Source of the DNA: Pseudomonas botevensis
GTDB lineage: Bacteria; Pseudomonadota; Gammaproteobacteria; Pseudomonadales; Pseudomonadaceae
Direction of reading: 5' to 3'
Assembly: GCF_019145475.1 (NCBI RefSeq)
Contig: NZ_JAHTKI010000002.1
Coordinates: 186,001-250,000 of the forward strand
Length of the DNA: 64,000 nucleotides
The position numbers and the translations under genes were made by a program. Position 1 is the stretch's first letter. Each line of letters starts with the position of its first letter. This document shows positions 35,287 through 44,175 of this stretch, one piece after another. The notes beneath the pieces were generated by a model. The model made no database searches, was not told where the DNA came from, and worked only from the letters and a program-made list of their open reading frames with translations.

Positions 35287-36351
35287 TCATTGGCGCGTCA
35301 GTTTCGCCAGTGCGCCTTCGGCCAGTTGCCGGGTCAATTCGGCGCTGCCGAGCTCTTTGCCCAGCGTAAATGCCTGGCCTGCCCACAAATTGCTGAAGTC
35401 CGCTTCGCCCTTGGCCCGCAACGGCATCAAGGCGCCACCGGCCAGCGGGAAGGCCGGAGCCTTGTCCGATATCGGACCCAGTTCGCGCATCACCCGGTTG
35501 AGAATCCCCCGCGCCGGTCGCCCGGTGAATAGGTTGGTGACCGCTGTCTCGCTTTCCTTGGCGGTACGCAGCGCCTTGTGGTGAGAGGCGCTGACCTTGG
35601 CTTCCGGCGTGAACAGATACGCCGTGCCGACTTGCACCGCCGACGCCCCCAGCATGAACGCCGCTGCCACACCCCGGGCATCGGCGATCGCCCCGGCCGC
35701 GATCACCGGCACGCTCACCGCATCGACCACTTGTGGCACCAGGGCGAACGTACCGACCTGGCTGCTCAGGTCATTGCTGAGAAACATCCCGCGATGGCCA
35801 CCGGCCTCATAACCCATGGCGATAATTGCATCGCAACCGTTCTGCTCCAGCCAGACGGCCTCATCGACGGTGGTCGCCGAAGACAGGATTTTCGCGCCAG
35901 TGGCCTTGACCCGGTCCAGCAGGGACTTTTCCGGCAGGCCGAAATGGAAGCTCACCACTTCGGGGCGAAATTCCTCCAGCACTTCACAGGCAGCGGCATC
36001 AAACGGTGCGCGGTTGGACACCGGCGTCGGCGCATCGAAATCGACACCCAGTTCGCGGTAATAAGGTTCCAGCAGGTTTTTCCAGTCACGCGCCCGTTGC
36101 TCGTCGGCGGCCGGCGGGGTGTGGCAGAAGAAATTGACGTTGAACGGTTTGGTCGTGCCCTGGCGAATGGTCTTCAGTTCCTCGCGCAACTGCTCGATGC
36201 TCAGCATTGCCGCCGGCATCGATCCGAGGCCACCGGCGTTGCACGTTGCGATCACCATCGACGAGTTGGTGGCACCGGCCATGGGGCCCTGGATGATCGG
36301 CAGTTCGATGCCGAACAGGTCAAGAATGCGGGTATCTGGCCATTGGCTCAT
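35287..36351 (-). CDS. Nitronate monooxygenase family flavoprotein
   Basis: A 354-residue FMN-dependent TIM-barrel protein of the 2-nitropropane dioxygenase family. Motifs: IQGPMAGATNSSMV (about 20-33), the EAGGHRGMF loop with catalytic His (about 190) and GASAVQVGTAYL phosphate-binding region. Family members oxidise alkyl nitronates such as propionate-3-nitronate. It stands alone between modABC and a divergent oxidoreductase gene. Confidence 0.88.
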   Translation of the reverse strand: MSQWPDTRILDLFGIELPIIQGPMAGATNSSMVIATCNAGGLGSMPAAMLSIEQLREELKTIRQGTTKPFNVNFFCHTPPAADEQRARDWKNLLEPYYRELGVDFDAPTPVSNRAPFDAAACEVLEEFRPEVVSFHFGLPEKSLLDRVKATGAKILSSATTVDEAVWLEQNGCDAIIAMGYEAGGHRGMFLSNDLSSQVGTFALVPQVVDAVSVPVIAAGAIADARGVAAAFMLGASAVQVGTAYLFTPEAKVSASHHKALRTAKESETAVTNLFTGRPARGILNRVMRELGPISDKAPAFPLAGGALMPLRAKGEADFSNLWAGQAFTLGKELGSAELTRQLAEGALAKLTRQ

Positions 36352-36566
36352 GGAAAAGGTTCTCCGAAGGACAAATCAGGGCAGGGACGCTGGAGGCGGA
36401 TTTTTTACCAGCAAAGCCGTGTGCAAGGCCAGTCGAGATTTGTAGCGCGGGCGGCACACATCAGCACGAACTCTGTGCGGATTGGCGGAAAGTCGGGTAG
36501 GGCAATGTGTTGCTTTGTGTTATTTCAATCCCACGACCAACTCAAATTCATTCCTGAGAGGCAGTC

Positions 36567-37550
36567 ATGTTCAACGGCATTCTGATCGACAAAGACGACA
36601 ACGGCTATCGCGCCAGCCTGCAGCAGATCACCGAAGAGCAACTGCCCGAAGGCGATGTGACTGTGCGAGTTGCCTACAGCACGCTGAATTTCAAGGATGG
36701 CCTGGCGATCACCGGCAGCAGTCCGGTGGTGCGCAAGTTTCCGATGGTGCCGGGGATCGATCTGGCGGGCACCGTCGAAGTCAGTTCGCACCCGGACTAT
36801 CAGGCCGGCGATCAGGTGCTGCTCAATGGCTGGGGCGTGGGTGAGGGACATTGGGGTGGCCTGGCGCAGAAGGCGCGGTTAAACGGCGATTGGCTGATTC
36901 CGTTGCCCAAGGCATTCTCTCCTGCGCAAGCCATGGCCATCGGCACGGCGGGTTATACGGAGATGCTGTGCATCCTGGCGCTGGAGCGCAACGGCGTGAC
37001 GCCACAGCAGGGCGAAGTGTTGGTCACTGGTGCCAACGGCGGGGTCGGCAGCTTTGCCATCGCGCTGCTGAGCAAGCTTGGTTACCGCGTGGTGGTGTCC
37101 ACCGGCCGGGTTTCCGAGCATGAGTATCTGAAACAGTTGGGTGCCGACGAAATCATTGATCGTGCGACCCTGTCCGAGCCGGGCAAGCCGCTGGCGAAAG
37201 AACGCTGGGCCGGGGTGATCGACTCGGTTGGCAGCCACACGTTGGCCAATGCCTGCTCCAGCACCCGCGCCGAAGGCACGGTCGCGGCATGTGGTCTGGC
37301 CCAGGGCATGGATTTCCCGGCGTCGGTGGCGCCGTTCATTCTGCGGGGCGTGACCCTGGCCGGGATCAATAGCGTGACGCAGCCCAAGGCTCGGCGCCTC
37401 GAAGCATGGGAGCGTCTGGCCCGGGATCTGGACTTCGCCTTGCTGCCCCTCATCAGCCACGAAATAGGCCTTGGCGAAGCCCTCGACGCCGCGCCAAAAC
37501 TGCTCGCCGGACAGTTGCGCGGCCGGGTTGTGGTGGATGTCAATCGCTGA
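36567..37550 (+). CDS. acuI: Acrylyl-CoA reductase/YhdH-type quinone oxidoreductase
   Basis: A 327-residue medium-chain dehydrogenase without zinc ligands. It begins MFNGILIDKDDNGYRA and includes LNFKDGLAITG, PGIDLAGTVE and the NADPH motif GANGGVGSFAIALL (about 152-165), matching AcuI/YhdH that reduces acrylyl-CoA to propionyl-CoA. GAGAGG precedes ATG. It is divergent from the nitronate monooxygenase gene; the 215-base gap must hold both promoters. Confidence 0.88.
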   Translation: MFNGILIDKDDNGYRASLQQITEEQLPEGDVTVRVAYSTLNFKDGLAITGSSPVVRKFPMVPGIDLAGTVEVSSHPDYQAGDQVLLNGWGVGEGHWGGLAQKARLNGDWLIPLPKAFSPAQAMAIGTAGYTEMLCILALERNGVTPQQGEVLVTGANGGVGSFAIALLSKLGYRVVVSTGRVSEHEYLKQLGADEIIDRATLSEPGKPLAKERWAGVIDSVGSHTLANACSSTRAEGTVAACGLAQGMDFPASVAPFILRGVTLAGINSVTQPKARRLEAWERLARDLDFALLPLISHEIGLGEALDAAPKLLAGQLRGRVVVDVNR

Positions 37551-37612
37551 CACAGTAAGCGCCATTGCGGCTCTTTCGAGCCGCATCCGGCTTACAGGGA
37601 GTGGCGCTTTCG

Positions 37613-38071
37613 ATGGACGTAAAACAACAGCATGTCGATCCATTCACGGTTTCGGGTTTGCGGGTGCTAACCACCAACGCGGCAGAGCACAACGCCGAAA
37701 CGGCGAAAATTGGTCCGATGTGGGGGCGTTTTTTCGCTGAAGGTTTGGCGCAGGTCATTCCCGGCAAGCTGACCGAATCGCCGGTTTATGGCGTTTATTC
37801 GGCGTACGAATCGGATGCGTCGGGCGCGTTCGATGTGACGGCCGGTGTCGCAGTCACCGACCCCTCGACAGATTTCGAAACGATCCGCATCGAGAGCGGC
37901 GATTACCTGGTGTTCTCGGCGTCCGGGGCGATGCCTGACACGGTCATCAGTACCTGGGGTTACATCTGGAACCATTTTCAGATCAACCCGCAGCTCCAGC
38001 GGCGCTTCGCCACCGACTTCGAGGCCTATACCGGCCCCGAGTCGGTATCGATTTACATCGGCGTCCGTTAG
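37613..38071 (+). CDS. GyrI/AraC effector-binding-domain protein
   Basis: A 152-residue stand-alone effector-binding (SOUL/GyrI-like) domain. Typical parts are GLRVLTTNAAE, GVYSAYESDASGAFDVTAGV and the ending GPESVSIYIGVR. Such proteins bind small hydrophobic molecules or gyrase; function here unknown. ATG 37613 is preferred to an earlier start in the acuI trailer. Its stop overlaps the convergent ada stop by four bases. Confidence 0.82.
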   Translation: MDVKQQHVDPFTVSGLRVLTTNAAEHNAETAKIGPMWGRFFAEGLAQVIPGKLTESPVYGVYSAYESDASGAFDVTAGVAVTDPSTDFETIRIESGDYLVFSASGAMPDTVISTWGYIWNHFQINPQLQRRFATDFEAYTGPESVSIYIGVR

Positions 38072-39135
38072 GGCTGCGCTTCCCGCGTGAGCAGTTCACG
38101 CTTGCGCTCCACACCCCAGCGATAGCCCGACAGGTTGCCATCGCTGCGCACCACGCGGTGGCAGGGGATCGCCACCGCGAGGCTGTTGGCGCCACACGCC
38201 TGAGCCACCGCACGCACCGCTTTGGGCGAACCGATGCGTTGGGCAATGTCGGCGTAACTGGCGGTGCTGCCTGGCGGGATTTCCCGCAGCGCCTGCCAGA
38301 CCCGCTCCTGAAACGCCGTGCCGCGGACATCCAGTGGCAGATCGAGGCCGATGGCCGGCGCTTCGATGAAGCCGACGACCTGGGCGATCAGTTGCTCGAA
38401 GTCACGGTCGGCACCGATCAGATTGGCCCGGCGAAATTGATCCTGCAGATCGCAGACCAATTGGTGCGGATCATCCCCCAGCAAAATCGCGCAGATCCCG
38501 CGCTCGCTTTGCGCCACCAGAATGGCCCCGAGCGAGCATTGGCCAACAGCGAAACGGATATCGTTGTTTTGCCCGGCGGCCCGGAAGTCGCCGGGCTTCA
38601 TCCCCAGTACCTGGTCGGCGGCTTCATAGAAGCGGCTGTTGGAGTTGAAGCCGGCATCGTAGAGCGCATCCGTCACCGAGCCGCCGTCCGCAAGCCGCTG
38701 ACGCACCCGGCGCGAGCGATGTGCGGCAGCGTAGCCTTTGGGGGTCAGGCCGGTCGCGGCTTTGAAAACGCGGTGGAAGTGGAAGGTGCTCAGGCCGGCG
38801 GTCTCGGCCAGGTCATTGAGCGCCGGCAGGGTTTCCGACGCCTCGATCTGCCGGCACGCCGCCGCAACCGTGGCGGCATGCTGTGCGGCGACCTCGCTCT
38901 GATCCTTGCTGGCCCGTTTGCTAGGACGGTATCCCGCGGCTTCGGCATCTTGCGCGGTGTCGAAGAATTCGACGTTCTGCGGTTTCGGCAAACGCGCCAG
39001 ACTGCTCGGGCGGCAATACACGCCGGTGGTTTTTACCGCATAGACAAACTGGCCGTCCGCCTGCGGATCGCGCGCCACCACGGCAGCCCAGCGTGGATCG
39101 TTTTCAGTGTTCGGTGTGGTCGAAAGCGTTTTCAT
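38068..39135 (-). CDS. ada: Ada-type methyltransferase/regulator with altered zinc site
   Basis: A 355-residue protein with all Ada parts: N-terminal methylphosphotriester domain (1 to about 80), AraC-type DNA-binding helices (SRRVRQRLADGGSVTDALYDAGFNSNSRFYE in parts, about 140-180) and O6-methylguanine-DNA methyltransferase domain with active site IPCHRVV (about 320). In the N-domain only Cys41 (YCRPS) remains; the three other zinc ligands are Ser45, Ser72 and Ala75. So zinc binding and Ada self-methylation as a transcription switch are doubtful, while base repair should work. It follows alkB by 88 bases on the same strand. Confidence 0.92.
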   Translation of the reverse strand: MKTLSTTPNTENDPRWAAVVARDPQADGQFVYAVKTTGVYCRPSSLARLPKPQNVEFFDTAQDAEAAGYRPSKRASKDQSEVAAQHAATVAAACRQIEASETLPALNDLAETAGLSTFHFHRVFKAATGLTPKGYAAAHRSRRVRQRLADGGSVTDALYDAGFNSNSRFYEAADQVLGMKPGDFRAAGQNNDIRFAVGQCSLGAILVAQSERGICAILLGDDPHQLVCDLQDQFRRANLIGADRDFEQLIAQVVGFIEAPAIGLDLPLDVRGTAFQERVWQALREIPPGSTASYADIAQRIGSPKAVRAVAQACGANSLAVAIPCHRVVRSDGNLSGYRWGVERKRELLTREAQP

Positions 39136-39223
39136 GATCGAGAGTCCGTTGGCCTGTAGGATTTCAGGTTAACCAGCGCTGCCTGACGTAACACTCCGGC
39201 CCTTGCGGTCAAACTTTGCGCGA

Positions 39224-39895
39224 TTATCCAGCGGTGCGAAAGGTCAGGTTAAAACGTTGCTCGCCCAGCAGCCGATGCCGGCCGGGCTTGATCGGCAGCA
39301 CGCCGTGATAGCGCAGGCGATCAACGCCGCCCCAGACCACCATGTCGCCGTGCAACAGGGCGATTCGCTGGCTCTTGTCGCTGCGGGCGAAACCGCCAAA
39401 CAGAAACATCGCGGACAAGCCCAGCGACAGGGACACGATCGGCGCGGCGTAATCGCTTTCGTCCTTGTCCTGATGCAAAGACATCTTGGCACCGGGGGCG
39501 TAACGGTTGATCAGGCAGGAGTCTGGTATGAAACCGGCAAATCCTGCCTGCGTCGCTGCTGCCTGTGCCAGTTCGCGAAAGGCGTCGGGCATGGCAGGCC
39601 AGGGCTGGTTGCTGAGTGGGTCCACAGCCGAGTAGCGATAACCGCTGCGGTCGGTGATCCAGCCGAGTTCGCCGCAGCTGCTGGTGGCCACCGACATGCT
39701 GAAGCCGCCAGGCGTCATCATGTGGCGCAACGGCGCGATGGCAATAACCGATTCCAGTGCCGGCAGCAGCCGCTCGATATGGGGCAGGGCGAAACCGCGC
39801 AACACCCAGGATTGATCGCCGATCTGTTCCGCGCGTCGGGGCTGTTCGGATTCGCTGTCGGCAAACAGGTCGAAAGTGATTTGCATGGCGGTCAT
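39224..39895 (-). CDS. alkB: DNA oxidative demethylase AlkB
   Basis: A 223-residue Fe(II)/2-oxoglutarate dioxygenase that removes 1-methyladenine and 3-methylcytosine from DNA. The iron motif H-x-D is in SLHQDKDE (about 139-146), the second His in LRYHGVLP (about 195) and the 2OG-binding Arg in RFNLTFR near the C-terminus. CLINRYAPGAKM is the usual substrate-side strand. Its start overlaps the stop of the upstream 2OG oxygenase by four bases, and ada follows. Confidence 0.95.
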   Translation of the reverse strand: MTAMQITFDLFADSESEQPRRAEQIGDQSWVLRGFALPHIERLLPALESVIAIAPLRHMMTPGGFSMSVATSSCGELGWITDRSGYRYSAVDPLSNQPWPAMPDAFRELAQAAATQAGFAGFIPDSCLINRYAPGAKMSLHQDKDESDYAAPIVSLSLGLSAMFLFGGFARSDKSQRIALLHGDMVVWGGVDRLRYHGVLPIKPGRHRLLGEQRFNLTFRTAG

Positions 39896-40605
39896 GAAGC
39901 GTCGTGAAAGATGATGCCCAGAGTATGCCGTTTTCCGCTGTGCAGGCGACTGACGCCGTGGCGCATGGTCACGCGATAATCACCGCGTACGCCCTGGACC
40001 GGGCGCTGGTTGACGGCGAAGATCAGCGCATCGCCTTGTCTCAGGTCCATGACCTGTGGGCGGGACTGCATTCTCGGGCGCTGCTCGGTCAGGACGAATT
40101 CGCCGCCACTGAAATCGCGACCCGGTTCTGACAGAAGTATCGCCACTTGCAGCGGAAACACGTGTTCGCCGTACAAGTCCTGATGCAGACAGTTGTAGTC
40201 CTCGGGTCCGTATTGCAGCAATAGCGGGGTGGGTCGCACTTGACCGGCGGCATGGCAACACTGCAGAAATTCGCTGTGAGTGACCGGAAAGCGTTCGGCC
40301 AGTCCCATCCGTTCATGCCAGCGGTTGGCGAGGGGAACAAGGCGGGGATACAGCGCCTCGCGCAGACGTTCGACCAGCGGCGGCAGCGGGTAGCGAAAGT
40401 ATTTGTACTCGCCGCGACCGAATCCGTGGCGAGCCATGATCACCTGCGAACGGAACGGTTCGTTTTGCGTGTACAACGCGCTGATGCGTTCACAGCTTTC
40501 CGGGCGTAACAGCGTGCGGATGATGGCGCAGCCGTCCTGATCCAGTTGCTGTTCCAGCGCGTTCCAGTCGAGGCTATCCAGCGGGGCGTTGGGTGACTTC
40601 GGCAT
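39892..40605 (-). CDS. 2-oxoglutarate/Fe(II) oxygenase, prolyl-hydroxylase-like
   Basis: A 237-residue dioxygenase. Iron ligands are visible as H-x-D in CLHQDLYG (about 150) and the distal His in MRHGVSRL (about 220), with the 2OG Arg in SGKRH. It is upstream of alkB in the same operon, translationally coupled, which suggests a link to alkylation damage or protein repair. Start ATG 40605 has AAGGAG six bases before it. Substrate unknown. Confidence 0.88.
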   Translation of the reverse strand: MPKSPNAPLDSLDWNALEQQLDQDGCAIIRTLLRPESCERISALYTQNEPFRSQVIMARHGFGRGEYKYFRYPLPPLVERLREALYPRLVPLANRWHERMGLAERFPVTHSEFLQCCHAAGQVRPTPLLLQYGPEDYNCLHQDLYGEHVFPLQVAILLSEPGRDFSGGEFVLTEQRPRMQSRPQVMDLRQGDALIFAVNQRPVQGVRGDYRVTMRHGVSRLHSGKRHTLGIIFHDAS

Positions 40606-40700
40606 GCTGACTCCTTGATTCACATCGAGGCGATCAGTCTGGGCAGCCCGGCAGGTCGAAACACTCCGATGCTTGCGGTCGAATCAGGGTCGCCCGGGTC

Positions 40701-40877
40701 TTACAGGGCCTTGCTGACGCTGATGTCGCTGATTACGTCGTCGCCCTGGCCGTGCAGCGCGTCGAGCGCAGCCTTGGCTTCTTCCGCCGTGCCGTTTTCC
40801 AGTTGGGCGAACTCGAAACGGCGTTCACCATTGAGTTTGTACTTGATGACGTATTTGGTCGTTTGAGCCACGGTCAT
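40701..40877 (-). CDS. Small hypothetical protein
   Basis: A 58-residue ORF on the minus strand, starting MTVAQTTKYVIKYKLNGERR and ending DDVISDISVSKAL. It is acidic, mixed alpha/beta, with no signal peptide. Codon use is good Pseudomonas-like, and it is followed by no close gene. It resembles small conserved Pseudomonas proteins of unknown role. Confidence 0.65.
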   Translation of the reverse strand: MTVAQTTKYVIKYKLNGERRFEFAQLENGTAEEAKAALDALHGQGDDVISDISVSKAL

Positions 40878-40904
40878 GCTTACCTGATTGGTTGATTGGG
40901 GGAT

Positions 40905-41207
40905 TCAGCTGAGTTTCGAGCTGGAGCGGCGGATGATCTTGATCGAGTGAGTCAGGTTCGGCTTGCGCGTTACGCTGATGGCGCGGCGGCTGACGGTATC
41001 GATGGTGATGTTCCAGAAGCCGGTGCTCGGAGCGGTGATGCGCGCCGGGAACTTGTCGAACGCGCCACCGTGATAGGTGTGGCGTCCGCCGTTCTTGAAG
41101 CTGCGGAAGTTGGCGTCGTTCATCAGACGAATGTTGCAGGTTTGCGAGCATTGGATGACGACGATGTCGTCTTCATTGAGGTGTTCGCGCTGGTGAATGA
41201 ATTTCAT
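40905..41207 (-). CDS. DUF1883-domain protein
   Basis: A 100-residue protein starting MKFIHQREHLNEDDIVVIQCSQTCN. The alternation of beta strands (NIRLMNDANFRSFKNGGRHTYHGG, FWNITIDTV) matches the DUF1883 family, which is small and secreted or cytosolic with unknown function and sometimes linked to TIR domains. The 58-residue gene lies 27 bases downstream on the same strand, so they may form an operon. Confidence 0.75.
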   Translation of the reverse strand: MKFIHQREHLNEDDIVVIQCSQTCNIRLMNDANFRSFKNGGRHTYHGGAFDKFPARITAPSTGFWNITIDTVSRRAISVTRKPNLTHSIKIIRRSSSKLS

Positions 41208-41418
41208 GGGCGCCTCCAGAAGGGCTTTTTCTACAAAATCAAAACGATAGCAGGATAGATCGGCGCAGTTTATCAGCCCGGACGGGTTATTATCTGGCCG
41301 TCGGGCGCTGCTTTGACAATTTAAAACGGTTATTCGCGATTTGAAGCGGGTTAAATGCGGTAAGCCTCGGAGAAAAACGGCATTCGTGCTGTCGGAGGGT
41401 CTTTATTGGAGATTTTGT

Positions 41419-41775
41419 ATGAAATGGGGTGTGGTGTGTCTGTCGGCGGTGTTGGCATTGGGTGGTTGCGCGAGCGTTGCGGAAATCAATGAAACGCTGC
41501 CGACCATGATCGTCATTTCCGGCAAGAAACCCCATGAGTATGCGCAGTGCCTGGTCGAAAAACTGGCAGACAGTCGCGGCGCCCTGCAAGTGGAGCCGCA
41601 CAAGGACGGCATGCGCGTCATCGTGCCAGGCAAGCTTTCCTCCGGACCGGCAGCGGTATTCGATATCGACGATCGTTCCGGCGGCAGCAGCATCAAGTTG
41701 CATGAGCGCATTTCCAACGTGCCTTTGCGTCCACGGGATGTGCGCAACGCTGCCACGGTTTGCATATCCGGCTGA
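41419..41775 (+). CDS. Putative lipoprotein
   Basis: A 118-residue protein with a short signal peptide and lipobox LALGGC (Cys about residue 17), starting MKWGVVCLSAVLALGGCAS. GGAG stands eight bases before ATG 41419. The mature part has no recognised domain (ISGKKPHEYAQCLVEKL, VFDIDDRSGGSSIKL). It is likely attached to a membrane as an outer-membrane lipoprotein. Confidence 0.75.
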   Translation: MKWGVVCLSAVLALGGCASVAEINETLPTMIVISGKKPHEYAQCLVEKLADSRGALQVEPHKDGMRVIVPGKLSSGPAAVFDIDDRSGGSSIKLHERISNVPLRPRDVRNAATVCISG

Positions 41776-41847
41776 TAAACTGTCGCCAATCGGCACCGAT
41801 GCCGTCCAGGTCTGGCCTGGGCGGCATTGTCATTTCTGGAGGGACGC

Positions 41848-42078
41848 ATGAAGCGCGAGCACGTACGGGAGAGGCACGCAGAGGGCCTTATTTCTGCCAC
41901 CCATGTGATCCAGAACCCGGCGAATCCGGGGGAGTGGATCGTATTTTTCAAGAAGAGCGCCGGGCGCAGCTATTTCTTGGTGGACGACAACGATGAAGTC
42001 GAGTCTTTCGCCCGGCTGGACGACCTGATTGAAGTCGTGCGCGGACTGGGGATCAAGTTCGCCGAAATCCACATGTAA
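41848..42078 (+). CDS. Small hypothetical protein
   Basis: A 76-residue protein starting MKREHVRERHAEGLISATHV, with GGAGG five bases before ATG 41848. It contains PGEWIVFFKKSAGRSYFLVDDND, a short beta-rich sequence, and a helix. No domain recognised. It is convergent with a lipoprotein gene only three bases away. Confidence 0.65.
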   Translation: MKREHVRERHAEGLISATHVIQNPANPGEWIVFFKKSAGRSYFLVDDNDEVESFARLDDLIEVVRGLGIKFAEIHM

Positions 42079-42081
42079 AAG

Positions 42082-42369
42082 CTATTTGCAGACCACCACC
42101 ACGCTGCGGTTCTTGTAGTTGCCCACGTCGACGCCCAGGGTCTTGTCGCTTTCGGCCGGGGCCGGCGTACCGTCGGTGCCGACGATGCGATAGCCGGTGC
42201 CTGCGCAGGAGGCGTCAGCCTTTTCGTAACAGGAGGCCCAGGAATTGGCCTCGCCGGAACAGTCAATGCTCAGGCCCTGTTCGCCATTATTGAGGTAGGT
42301 CGTTTGCGAAGTGGCGCAACCGCCAGTCAGGGCCAGTAGCGCAATCAGTGGGAGGATGCGGGTGTTCAT
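42082..42369 (-). CDS. Putative lipoprotein
   Basis: A 95-residue protein with signal peptide and lipobox LTGGC (Cys about residue 18). Mature part contains three further cysteines (DCSGEANSWASCYEKADASC), probably forming disulfides, and ends RSVVVVCK. This looks like the small Pseudomonas lipoproteins of the YbaY/lysozyme-inhibitor size class, but the family is not certain. Confidence 0.72.
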   Translation of the reverse strand: MNTRILPLIALLALTGGCATSQTTYLNNGEQGLSIDCSGEANSWASCYEKADASCAGTGYRIVGTDGTPAPAESDKTLGVDVGNYKNRSVVVVCK

Positions 42370-42463
42370 GGCGATATCGTCTTCGAAAGGAGAGGGTCAG
42401 ACGCTATGACAGCGCCGGCAGGAAAAGGTTATAGCGATTGGCCACATCTCTGTGCGCAGAGAC

Positions 42464-42490
42464 AAAAAAAGCCCTGCGCAATGCAGGGCT
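42464..42490 (-). terminator. Terminator of the 62-residue protein gene
   Basis: On the minus strand an eight-base stem (AGCCCTGC with GCAGGGCT) is followed by TTTTTTT. It lies 20 bases after the stop of the small gene at 42510-42698. Confidence 0.75.
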
Positions 42491-42509
42491 CTTGTCCATC
42501 GCAGGTCGA

Positions 42510-42698
42510 TCAGTCCCGATCTTTACCGCGACGCTTGGGAGCAGCAGGCGTGTCCTCGAACACCGAAGCGACTTCAACTGCCATCGCTTCGCTCGGGAAT
42601 GGCCCGGCAATGTGCTCGCCATTGGCGGCGCTGATGTGCCACTGGCCGTCCTTCGCCTTGTCGACCACGTACCCGTTGATGATTTTTGCTGCGGCCAT
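42510..42698 (-). CDS. Small hypothetical protein
   Basis: A 62-residue protein starting MAAAKIINGYVVDKAKDGQW and ending with a basic tail PKRRGKDRD. It has a short WxI-x-x-x-x-G-E-x-I-x-G-P-F-x-S beta segment. It has its own terminator. Function unknown. Confidence 0.65.
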   Translation of the reverse strand: MAAAKIINGYVVDKAKDGQWHISAANGEHIAGPFPSEAMAVEVASVFEDTPAAPKRRGKDRD

Positions 42699-42955
42699 CT
42701 ACTTGCCTCGTTGGCTGGTTCAAAGGCGCCATGATACCGGCAAACGCACGCGGCGGCTGCCGATAGTCGCGGGCAGGGTAGTTTGTTGGTGGCTTTGAGC
42801 TACTCTGTTTTCGCGCGCTCGAAGCGTCGATGGAACTATCGGCGAGAATATTTCTCTATGTTGGCATCGGTTAGCCAGTGCGGGGCATTGTAAGGTGCAC
42901 GCCGCCTGATTAGACTGCGCCGAAACTCGTACACACAGCCCTTTCAAGGACTTAT

Positions 42956-43795
42956 ATGATCAAGAAATGCTTGTTCCCAGCAGCCGGTTACGGTACTCGC
43001 TTCCTGCCAGCGACTAAAGCCATGCCCAAGGAAATGCTGCCGGTGGTAAACAAGCCACTGATCCAGTACGGCGTTGAAGAAGCACTGGACGCGGGTCTGA
43101 ACGAAATCTCCATCGTGACCGGTCGCGGCAAGCGCGCTCTGGAAGACCACTTCGACATCAGCTACGAGCTGGAAAACCAGATCAAGGGCACCGACAAAGA
43201 GAAATACCTGGTCGGTATCCGCAAACTGCTGGACGAGTGCTCGTTCTCCTACACCCGTCAGACCGAAATGAAGGGCCTTGGCCACGCGATCCTGACCGGC
43301 CGCCCGCTGATTGGCGACGAGCCTTTCGCCGTGGTTCTGGCGGACGACCTGTGCGTCAACCTGGAAGGCGACGGCGTGCTGACCCAGATGGTCAAACTGT
43401 ACGAACAGTACCGCTGCACCATCGTTGCGATTCAGGAAGTCGATCCGAACGAAACCAACAAGTACGGCGTGATCGCCGGCGAGTTGATCGCTGATGACCT
43501 GTACCGCGTACGCAACATGGTCGAGAAACCAGCGCCGGAAGATGCTCCGTCGAACCTGGCGATTATCGGTCGCTACATCCTGACGCCGGATATTTTCAAA
43601 CTGATCGAGCAAACCGAACCGGGCAAGGGTGGCGAGATCCAGATCACCGACGCCCTGATGAAGCAGGCCAAGAACGGTTGCGTGATTGCCTACAAGTTCA
43701 AGGGCAAGCGTTTCGACTGCGGTGGCGCCGAAGGCTACATCGAAGCAACCAACTTCTGTTTCGAGAACTTCTACAAGACTGGCAAGGCTTACTGA
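42956..43795 (+). CDS. galU: UTP-glucose-1-phosphate uridylyltransferase
   Basis: The 279-residue enzyme makes UDP-glucose for exopolysaccharide, LPS and trehalose. The nucleotidyltransferase motif GYGTRFLPATKAMPKEMLP (about 11-29), VVLADDL (about 130) and VEKP (about 190) are complete. AAGGA precedes ATG. It is monocistronic and followed by a terminator. Confidence 0.97.
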   Translation: MIKKCLFPAAGYGTRFLPATKAMPKEMLPVVNKPLIQYGVEEALDAGLNEISIVTGRGKRALEDHFDISYELENQIKGTDKEKYLVGIRKLLDECSFSYTRQTEMKGLGHAILTGRPLIGDEPFAVVLADDLCVNLEGDGVLTQMVKLYEQYRCTIVAIQEVDPNETNKYGVIAGELIADDLYRVRNMVEKPAPEDAPSNLAIIGRYILTPDIFKLIEQTEPGKGGEIQITDALMKQAKNGCVIAYKFKGKRFDCGGAEGYIEATNFCFENFYKTGKAY

Positions 43796-43871
43796 TAGCG
43801 CTTGATCTGTCTGCTTTAAACAGGCTTTTTCGCACGCTGTATGAAAATACGCGTGCGATACCGCCAATAAG

Positions 43872-43900
43872 CGCCCCGACTTGTTCGGGGCGTTTTTTTT
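43872..43900 (+). terminator. galU terminator
   Basis: An eight-base stem (CGCCCCGA with TCGGGGCG, loop of five) followed by TTTTTTTT, 77 bases after galU. Confidence 0.9.
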
Positions 43901-44175
43901 GGAGCGGAGCGTTCGCAACATGCACTTTTACAGGGCGATGTGCCTGGCGTCCTGCATCACTCGGGGGCGGGGATATCAACTTCGTTGTTCTGGTGTTTCG
44001 AAGGAGAGGCCTTGTTCTTGCGAGTTCGAAGCGTGGTGAGGTCTCAATTCTGCTGATTGGCACATAGCCTGCAACGGTTCGCATCAGTCACGCAGCCCTC
44101 GGTCAACGATGATCAGGCGGCAGCATCGGTGGATCAGGCATAGGCGTCTGGTTTCAACACCGCAAAGAACAGGCA
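43901..44175 (+). other. Non-coding stretch between two terminators
   Basis: 275 bases with no supported protein gene, closed on the right by a second strong terminator. GGCGTCTGGTTTCA near 44145 is partly complementary to the terminator's 5' arm. It could encode a small RNA, but no promoter is evident. Confidence 0.4.
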
